Assembly (NCBI GenBank): GCA_016508695.1
Contig: VNKQ01000008.1
Coordinates: forward strand, 248,001 to 312,000
Direction of reading: 5' to 3'
DNA: 64,000 nucleotides
Source of the DNA: Hyphodiscus hymeniophilus
Lineage: Eukaryota > Ascomycota > Leotiomycetes > Helotiales > Hyphodiscaceae
The stretch's first letter is position 1. The number at the start of each line of letters is the position of its first letter. Shown here piece after piece: positions 56,740 to 64,000 of the stretch. The notes below the pieces were generated by a model. It worked only from the letters and a program-made list of their open reading frames with translations, was not told the DNA's origin and did not search any database. Both the position numbers and the translations under genes were made by a program.

Positions 56740-58929
56740 ATGTCCCTCAAAAATGCCACTGTGCAACCCAAGGTCTATTCTACCCACAAACCCCCCTTCA
56801 GCGTCGACGCCCCAGGCTACGAACATGTAGACGGTGAGACGATTCCGCGACGACATCCTCTAAGCAAAGATAAGCTCCAGACCACTCCTTCCCCCGATAT
56901 TACCACCATCTTCGATATCATCAAGCGCAGCTCCGAGAAGTTTGGCAATGCGAAGGCTCTTGGCAGCAGAAAGCTCATTGATACTCATCAGGAGGTGAAG
57001 ATGGTCAAGAAGATGGTTGACGGCGAGCAACGCGAGGTCGAGAAGAAATGGACATACTTTGAGCTGGGCCCCTACGAATACTTGAGCTTCTCCGAGTACG
57101 AGAAGCTCACAAACCAGATTGGTGCAGGTTACCGGAAACTGGGTCTGAACAAGGGTGATCGAGTACATATCTTCGCAGCCACCAGTGCTCACTGGCTGGC
57201 CACCGCACATGGTGCCGTCTCTCAATCTATGCCTATCGTCACTGCCTACGACACTCTTGGCGAGGAGGGTCTCCAGCACTCTTTGATTGCAACTGAGGCC
57301 AAGGCCATCTTCCTGGATCCTCACCTCTTACCAACGCTCATAAATCCACTCAAGGAAGCGAAAGAAATTAAGTATGTGATTTGGAATAGTCAGAATGAGA
57401 TCAAGCAAAAGAACATCGACGACTTGAAGAAGGCGCACGAGCATCTCACAATCTTGAGCTTCGAAGAACTTCGCAAGCTTGGAGAAGAGAACCCAGTCGA
57501 CCCCGTTCCCCCTTCTCCCAAAGATCTTTGCTGTATTATGTACACTTCTGGATCAACTGGCCCTCCAAAGGGTGTTCCTATCAAGCACGAGGCTGTGGTG
57601 GCTTCAAGTAAGTTCAAAAGCCTCCCATCTGTTGTGCACTTCTGATCAAAGCAGTCACTGGTGTCAGTGTCATTGTCCACCCCTACCTTGGACCTGGCGA
57701 CGGTCTTCTAACCTACCTTCCTCTCGCACATATCCTCGAATTCGTCTTCGAGACCGCCTGCATATATTGGGGTGGAACCATGGGATATGGGAACCCTAAG
57801 ACTCTGTCGGATACATCGGTAAGGAACTGTAAGGGTGATATCCGAGAGTTCAAACCCACCGTGCTCGTAGGCGTTCCTGCAGTCTGGGAGTCGGTAAAGA
57901 AAGGTATCGTCGCAAAGGTCAATTCTGGAAGCCCGCTCATCAAGAACCTTTTCTGGGGCGCTCTCTGGGCGAAAGGCAACTTACTCCACTATGGGCTTCC
58001 CGGCGCAGGTGTTCTCGATGCGTTAGTTTTCAAGAAGGTCAAGGATGCAACAGGTGGCAGACTCAGGATTTGTATGAATGGTGGTGGGCCGATCGCGAAG
58101 GATACGCAGCGGTTCATTTCCATGGCCATTACGCCTATGATCAACGGATACGGTCTTACCGAGACAACCGCAATGGGTGCGCTGATGGACCCCATGGAAT
58201 GGACGGACGATACACTTGGTGATATTCCAGGCTCTGTCGAGATCAAGCTTGTCGATTATCCTGAGGCAGGCTACTATGCCACAAACAAGCCCAACCCACA
58301 AGGAGAGATATGGATCAAGGGTGTTTCCATCATGGAAGGCTACTGGAAGGACGAGAAGCAAACCGCTGAGGCTCTCACTCCAGATGGATGGTTCAAAACT
58401 GGTGATATTGGAGAGTGGGCCTATAATGGACATCTTAAGCTCATCGACCGGAAAAAGAATTTGGTGAAAACCTTGAATGGCGAGTATATCGCTCTCGAGA
58501 AGCTTGAATCTGTCTACCGAGCCGCAACTGTGGTTGCGAACATCTGCGTATACGCCGACGAACAGAAGACGAAGCCTGTGGCTATTATCGTCCCTGCCGA
58601 GCCCGCTTTGAAGAAGCTTGCCGAACGGATTGGCGTCGAGGGAAACGGTATTGAAGATTTGGCGCACAACAAGAAGATCCAGGACGCTGTTCTAAAAGAG
58701 TTGCAAGAGGCTGGTAGAGCAGGTGGGTTGAGCGGTATTGAAATCATCGAGGGTGCTGTGCTTGCGGATGAAGAGTGGACCCCACAAAACGTAAGCGCCC
58801 CATTTCCGTCGGTTGAACATCATTGACATGTGACAGGGTTTCACCACTTCGGCACAGAAGATCAACAGAAAGAAGATCCTTGAGAAGTACAAGAAGGAAG
58901 TTGATGCTGCTTATGCGGCTCACAACTGA
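56740..58929 (+). CDS. FAA1: long-chain fatty acyl-CoA synthetase (Faa1/Faa4 type)
   Basis: Three exons: 56740-57607, 57655-58790, 58837-58929 (introns 47 and 46 bp), 698 residues. AMP-binding signatures are YTSGSTGPPKGVP (P-loop) and NGYGLTET (near 58142), with WFKTGDIGEW and KLIDRKKNLVKTLNGEYIALEKLES at the C-terminal hinge. YLPLAHILEFVFETACIYWGG is the Faa1/Faa4-specific block, and NCKGDIREFKPTVLVGVPAVWE follows. The enzyme activates long-chain fatty acids with ATP and CoA for lipid synthesis or breakdown. No PTS1 is present (ends AAHN), so a cytosolic, ER or lipid-body location is likely. A GTAAGG at 57819 was not used because the read-through frame is conserved. Confidence 0.93.
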
Positions 58930-59607
58930 GGCACATAAGAGTGGAAGGTCGGTCACATGGGAAGGTCAGTTCATCTATCTTTTATTCAACCTTCCTCGGG
59001 TGGAGATGCCTCGCGGAAGTCCCATGTGTATTTGCAGGTCGCGATTCTCACATATCATCACAGATCGTGAACTGTCTTGAATGATAAAAGATTGTAAATG
59101 TTAGCACAATGGATCCGGGCTTTGGGATTGTTACTATGAGTATGAAAATGAAATGCAATGGTTTAAAGCGTTGAATTGGAGCGACGCTATTGTATGATAT
59201 TATCTGTAATCAAATCACTTCTTTCTCCTTAATCCTGCTGTCGTTCTGTACCCAGTTCGGTCAAGTCGGCCACCCATTGCTTTAATCTGGATTGGTGAAG
59301 CGCACACGCAGTTGTACATCTTATAAGTACCCCAGTGGTTCCTAGTACCCTTGGCGATTTGGAGAAACGACACATTTCTTGAGAGCTGTCTGATCTGATG
59401 CACCCCAAAAGATGATTCCGCCATTGGGTCTAGCGGACCCAACTCGAAATATCCCATAATCTTATTGGATGATTCACACCAGGTCTGAAAGTGGAAGTCC
59501 GAATCTATGTCTACAGGTGACTTATTTGGATTGCCAAGCTGGATACGAAAGCTGGGTACTGCAACTTCTAGATGCAGTGAGTGCCACCGATGGACCCAAC
59601 CTCCGTC
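58930..59607. other. intergenic, nothing recognised
   Basis: 3' flank of the synthetase. A minus-strand open frame at about 59215-59457 has no recognisable family. Confidence 0.45.
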
Positions 59608-59799
59608 CTACACATTCAACCACAACAAGATAAAGGTCACAACCCCTACACCTCGGGACTGATCTAGATCCTGCAACTCTTCATCGAAGTCCTCGTCGCC
59701 CGGTTGCGGAGCCATATAACAAAACCATATAAGATCCCTGAGCGCCACCAAAGCAACTGCGGCGCCGAGAAGAATTAAAACCCCTTCCCTCACGGTCAT
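59608..59799 (-). CDS. possible small single-pass membrane protein
   Basis: A 63-residue open frame with ATG. Residues 5-28 (EGVLILLGAAVALVALRDLIWFCY) are a membrane helix, followed by an acidic segment (PGDEDFDEELQDLD) and a second hydrophobic end (GVGVVTFILLWLNV). The acidic segment between two hydrophobic parts is unlike random sequence, but there is no family match and no expression evidence. It could also be one exon of a longer gene. Confidence 0.35.
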   Translation of the reverse strand: MTVREGVLILLGAAVALVALRDLIWFCYMAPQPGDEDFDEELQDLDQSRGVGVVTFILLWLNV

Positions 59800-60562
59800 G
59801 CTGGGCGTTGGCTTAGTTGCGATTGTGGTTGTTGGTTTGGTTTGAGATTGCGATCCGGTAAGTTATAACGACCATGAGTTGTCTTGGGATTGGCGACTTT
59901 GTCGTATGCGAACTTGTACGTGTTGCCGGTAATGCATGCGGTTTGGTAGTATATATAACGCAGTAGGCAATAGGATGCTTGTTTGGATGAATTCTTATGC
60001 CAGAAAAACGAAAATTTTCTTGGGCATGGTGAGGTAGACTTGTTTGTAGCTGGATTCTCATATGGACTAGAAAGACGTTCTGGTACGCTTGACGTAGATA
60101 AGCCACTTGAAATATTGGAATGGCATAGTAAGGTACCATAGGATCATAGGATGCCACTAATAGCAGAACAGCAAATAACTCTACCCAGGCTGACCTTTGA
60201 TTGACATAGAAGAAAAAAGGTGCACTGTGCAATGACTGTAGAGGGAAGACAATTTGTGTAGAGATGGAGGGCCTTGCCCTTCTCCTAGCTTCAAAAGCTT
60301 CTGGGTACTTCGTGCAGGACAGGACCCAGAATATTCAGCAGCGGGTGTTCAAAAAGAATAAATCCTAGACTAGAGAGTGAATTAATCAATACCAGATGTC
60401 GTCCATTCGTTACTTGTGTGTTATCTTGGTAGTTTCACTGACCAATGAAAACTCCGCGCATTCAGACTTCCCACCCATATATCGTGAAATCATTACGGTC
60501 CATAATCATTCGGCACACTCGCAATTCGAACATTTTTGCCTTGTAACCTGCCTTGACCTGAA
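59800..60562. other. intergenic, nothing recognised
   Basis: Upstream of the small membrane frame and 3' flank of the proline-rich protein gene. No conserved coding sequence is seen. Confidence 0.45.
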
Positions 60563-63398
60563 TCAAGTTTTACCTGAAGCCACAGCTGCTTCGCCCTTCC
60601 CTTTACTCTTCGCTTCCGCTGTCCACAGATCCAGCAAGACTGTAACGATATCATCTCCTCTCTTCAGCTGCAACTTGATTTCAATGACGTCTCGCTCCTC
60701 TTCGTCCTCACTATCTGAGCCAGAGTGGCTGTCGTTCCTTGCCTTGAGGCTCCTCTTCACCTTCCTCGCACGGTTTCTTCTCAACCTCCTCCTCACCATC
60801 CCGACACTACTATCACTGCTCGAATCGGTACTGTCTGAATCACTGTCGCTGCTATCCACATACTTCCCCTTCTTCTTGATTGGAGGAGGAGGGATGTGGA
60901 TGATGGGGCTGTTGATCGGCGGTCTTGGGGGTGGCTTCATGAACGCATTGTATATTTCCAAAGCGTTGTAGCTTGGCTTCAAGCTCCGCCTTGCAACGAG
61001 ATGCATCAGGCTAGCCTGTAAGAGCGAACCGTTGAAGATCAAGCGCGTGATATCAGCGGCGCTCTTATACAGACTTATTTCAGCCCAAGTCCACTCGAAT
61101 CTGTGATCCCGTTCTGTGCACTTCAAATCATCCATGATCCGTGCCATCTGGGCATTTTGATGTTCTGAAAGCCGAAGCTTGAGCTCGATGATGCTCCTTC
61201 CGCTCAGCTGGAACTCGGATACGCGCTGGAGAATGGCGTTCTTGTCGTTGGCTTCTTGTGTCACTGTGGCTCGGGACCATGAAGTGCGTACGCCGGGCTC
61301 TGGAGCCTCGCTGATACGGAGTGTGTATTCATTGTATGTTGTCAAGACGAGTTTGGCATCGTAGTCAGTGACGGGTGTAATATCACTTAGGCGTGAAAAA
61401 GATGGAGGTTTGCTCGGGGGCGGCGGAGGTCCGTTGTATGATCGGGGCGGAGGAGGAGGTGGCCCTGGAGGCCCATAGACTGGTGGACGGGGTGGGCAAC
61501 TCAAGTCAGAGACTGTGGTCCTTTTGGGATTTTCTGAGAAAGTCGGTGGAGCTTGAATGGAAGGTCTTTTGTACCCAAATGGGGCAGCTGGAGGCGGCGG
61601 TGGAGGACCAGGACTACCAGAAGGAAATGTGTCTTTGAGTGGCTGTCCATCGACCGATTTTTCCCGCATGATGGCTAAAAGAGTTCTGCCATTCGCTTCA
61701 TGAGGGAATGGTCGCCTCTTCAGAAGCTCAGTGATCAACCTACCCCAAGCATTTAGTCTGTTTTGCTCCACAACTTTAAGGACTACCAATTCTCGTTCGT
61801 GCTCTTTCCCATTGGCGTATGGGTGAAGTAAGCTATTGATGGATGAGTTCTCCACAGTGTCGAGATTCCTGAACGTATTGTACCATTCGTTGCCGCTCAA
61901 TTGGGAGAGGATGGTCTTCATATGGGTTGCTTCAAGAGTGTGGAAAGCGGAGTGGGGGACTGGCCGCATCTCATTTCTTTGGATGACGAATGCCATCAAG
62001 TGGGAATGAGAATCGCTGAGGACTCTTTGCATCTCTACTGCTAGCGATTCCTTACTTCTGAATAAGCTTTTGAGCTTGAATCCAAGGCTGCTGGATGCGG
62101 TTTTGAAGAGGTGTCCTTCAGGCAACGTAGACCTGATATTATCAGTCCACATTCAACTACGGAAAGGGGTATTGAACAAACATTACGACCTGGCCAACGT
62201 TTGAAGATTCTTCGTTTGATTGAGACTCTTTCTCACTCGGGTACGCCGCAGATTTGATTTCCAATGGCGTAGATACGGTCACGGGTTCAGACCTAGGTAA
62301 GCCTGGCTTTGGAACTGCAGCCGAGGATGTCAATGGATGGCTGTTCTCCGAGTACGCTGGTGGATTGGGCTTAGCTAGTCAGTTGATATCGATGATGTGT
62401 GAGAACTGATCTGGAAACTCACAGGACCAGGAAGGGCTCGGGTGTGAATTGCAGTCCCGTTCAATATGGGCAATTCTGGTTGCTTGCGTAGTGGAACTGA
62501 AGGCACAGAAGGTGCTTGCGGTGCTTGAGGAATAATGTTAAGTGATAAACATCGAGCCGGGGGAGGCGGCGGTGGACCACACGCAAAAGGCTTTCTCTTC
62601 GTTTTGCACACGATGCGTGAAGAGTCGCTGTCGCTACTGTCGGTGCTACTGCCACTGTCAGAGCTACTAAGTGAGTCCGCGCTCCACTTATCACCACGTC
62701 GACCTTTTGGCGGTTTGATGCCAGTTAAGTCCGCGGTACGGTTAATACGCTCGTGGACTGTAACGATGCTCCGGATGTGAACAATTCCAGTGTTCCTATA
62801 GTCACGTCAGCGATAGCAAGCTCTGAATAGCAGGTCTTACTCACACATCCCGGGACAACGCTCCGACCTTGATGACTTCGGAAACCAAAAGAAGATGCAG
62901 CTGGAGGTTGTAAAGTCTTTCCATACATTTCTCCATGTCATCGACTGCCCAACTCCATTTTGCCTTCTCGACTTCTTCCAAGAAATCCTTCTCGTCGATG
63001 GTCAGTGATAGTGCATCGACGTCGACCAACAGTCTCTTGGTAGCTGCTCTCATGCTCTGTTTGCGTTTAGCTTTGTAATCCTCACGGCCGAGGCAAGTTT
63101 CTGCAATGATAAGCTGGACTTTTGCCAACGTGTTTGCGCACTCCTGCGCGAGAAGCTGAACATATGCAATGCCTTTCAGGCCAAAAAGTTTCTTCCCCTC
63201 CGACTCGCTATTCACCAGAACCAACACCTGCTTCAGTGCTGCAACAGTTGCATCGATTATAGTGATAGTGCTTTCGAGTTTGGAAGGGACCTTCTTTGCG
63301 ATGAGTGCGTAATTGTGGAAGACTGACGCAAGCTGTCCACCATACCCCGCTACACTTGCTAGAAGTGTAGCAACAAGCTTTGCCTTCGTTGTATCCAT
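60563..63398 (-). CDS. large proline-rich protein with HeLo-like helical N-terminus
   Basis: Four exons on the minus strand: 62845-63398, 62423-62795, 62182-62369, 60563-62132 (introns 49, 53 and 49 bp), 894 residues. Residues 1-185 are all-helical (VATLLASVAGYGGQLASVFHNYALIAKKVPSKLESTITIIDATVAALKQVL), resembling the N-terminal signalling domains of fungal NLR/STAND-type proteins. Next come an Asp/Ser repeat (SSSDSGSSTDSSDSDSS) and polyproline runs (CGPPPPPPARC; GPPPPPPRS; PPPPPAAPFG). A long domain of unknown type (MQRVLSDSHSHLMAFVIQRNEMRP ... FEWTWAEISLYKSAADITRLIF) and an Arg/Ser/Asp tail follow. No NACHT or kinase is seen. Exon 3 boundaries and the last junction rest on frame only. Function unknown; scaffold or signalling roles are speculation. 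Confidence 0.65.
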
Positions 63399-64000
63399 CT
63401 TTGACTTTCTTCACGAACCAAAATTCTGTAATGAATTTTGGAATTGAGCAAAATCACAATTCTGAAATTGCAATCAGGAGACTGGGGGGAAGAAAGAACA
63501 ATCTGGACGGTCTTTGTTTTTCAGAGAGACAGATAGATCTCTCGCAAAAGCAAATAACCAAGAAGAATCTCCCCGCCCCCATTTCGCAAAACGAGGCTTA
63601 CTGCATGATGTGCCCGAAACTCCGCACAGCGAAGCCCAATTGAGATAAAAGTGCTTGCAAGCCACGCTGGAAAACCTGCTGGAGATACGGAAGACGACAG
63701 CATTTCATTTGCTAGTACAAGCTGGCGCGGTTGCACGATGTAGGCAGGGAACGTGTGCTCCAGAGACAAAGAGACACGAGGACGGTTTCATGCAGTGGCT
63801 TCTCGACAGCATGCAGGTATGAAGCCGTTAAGCCTAGCTCGAGCCGCGGAAGACGAAGACCAGTGATTGTTGCCAGCTCAGAGTGCCTTCAAGAAACACA
63901 TCAACTAATAAGGCCCTATGTATTGCACAGGCCAGCAAGCCGAGAGCATGACCTGGAGAATGTCACGATGAGTGGCTGTACTCAACGAAAAGTGACCAAA
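63399..64000. other. right edge, no gene seen
   Basis: Upstream region of the proline-rich protein gene and the window edge. Short open frames on both strands have no recognisable family. Confidence 0.5.

Noticed and set aside
57819..57830. GTAAGG as an intron donor in the acyl-CoA synthetase
   Set aside because: The read-through (SDTSVRNCKGDIREFKP) matches the conserved Faa sequence, so it is exon.

Overview
The window is nuclear DNA from a filamentous ascomycete (Pezizomycotina). Evidence: short introns (mostly 43-150 bp, GT...AG) in otherwise compact genes, Zn(II)2Cys6 regulators, a HET-domain protein, a GH5 glucanase, a 2-SDR plus hotdog peroxisomal multifunctional enzyme, and typical fungal housekeeping genes. 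The style of the proteins suggests Leotiomycetes, but that is an impression, not a computed result. No bacterial, viral or CRISPR-like feature was seen. Exon coordinates were worked out by hand from splice signals, frame continuity and recalled family alignments; every multi-exon model listed closes to a whole number of codons, except the two genes flagged as frame-broken.

Layout. 0-9 kb: a STEEP1-like gene and a gamma-glutamylcyclotransferase-like gene (minus), a decayed F-box-like gene, a TPR/SET gene broken by a frameshift, and an intact HET gene. 9-25 kb: GH5 exo-1,3-beta-glucanase, FAD monooxygenase, M3 oligopeptidase, an MFS transporter, then a DHA2-type MFS efflux pump divergent from a Zn2Cys6 regulator. 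26-42 kb is a dense housekeeping block: Mtr10/transportin-3, SmE, 5-formyl-THF cyclo-ligase, Rot1, a membrane-anchored histidine acid phosphatase, Idh2 and Sec5. 42-44.5 kb: a regulator with a BED-like finger and a Zn2Cys6-like cluster. 44.5-48.1 kb is an accessory island with gene relics, CGACAA-rich sequence, an intron-containing tRNA-Pro(CGG) and AT-rich tandem repeats. 48-59 kb: peroxisomal multifunctional enzyme 2 (Fox2), a Tda10/glycerate-kinase-like P-loop kinase, an Ecm11-domain protein, Rkm5 methyltransferase and a Faa-type long-chain acyl-CoA synthetase. 59-64 kb: a possible small membrane protein and a large proline-rich protein with a helical N-terminus like those of fungal NLR-type signalling proteins.

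How the genes relate. Faa and Fox2 both serve fatty-acid use (activation, then beta-oxidation), and the Fox2 upstream region has two CCTCGG hexamers, the known FarA/FarB-type site. The Zn2Cys6 gene and DHA2 pump share one 655 bp upstream region and may form a regulator-transporter pair. Several housekeeping genes are divergent pairs (MTR10/SME1, FTHF cyclo-ligase/ROT1, IDH2/SEC5, FOX2/TDA10-like, RKM5/FAA). I found no convincing wholly new multi-gene system. The best leads are the frame-broken SET and STEEP1-like genes, the proline-rich HeLo-like protein, the membrane-anchored phosphatase and the relic island around the tRNA.
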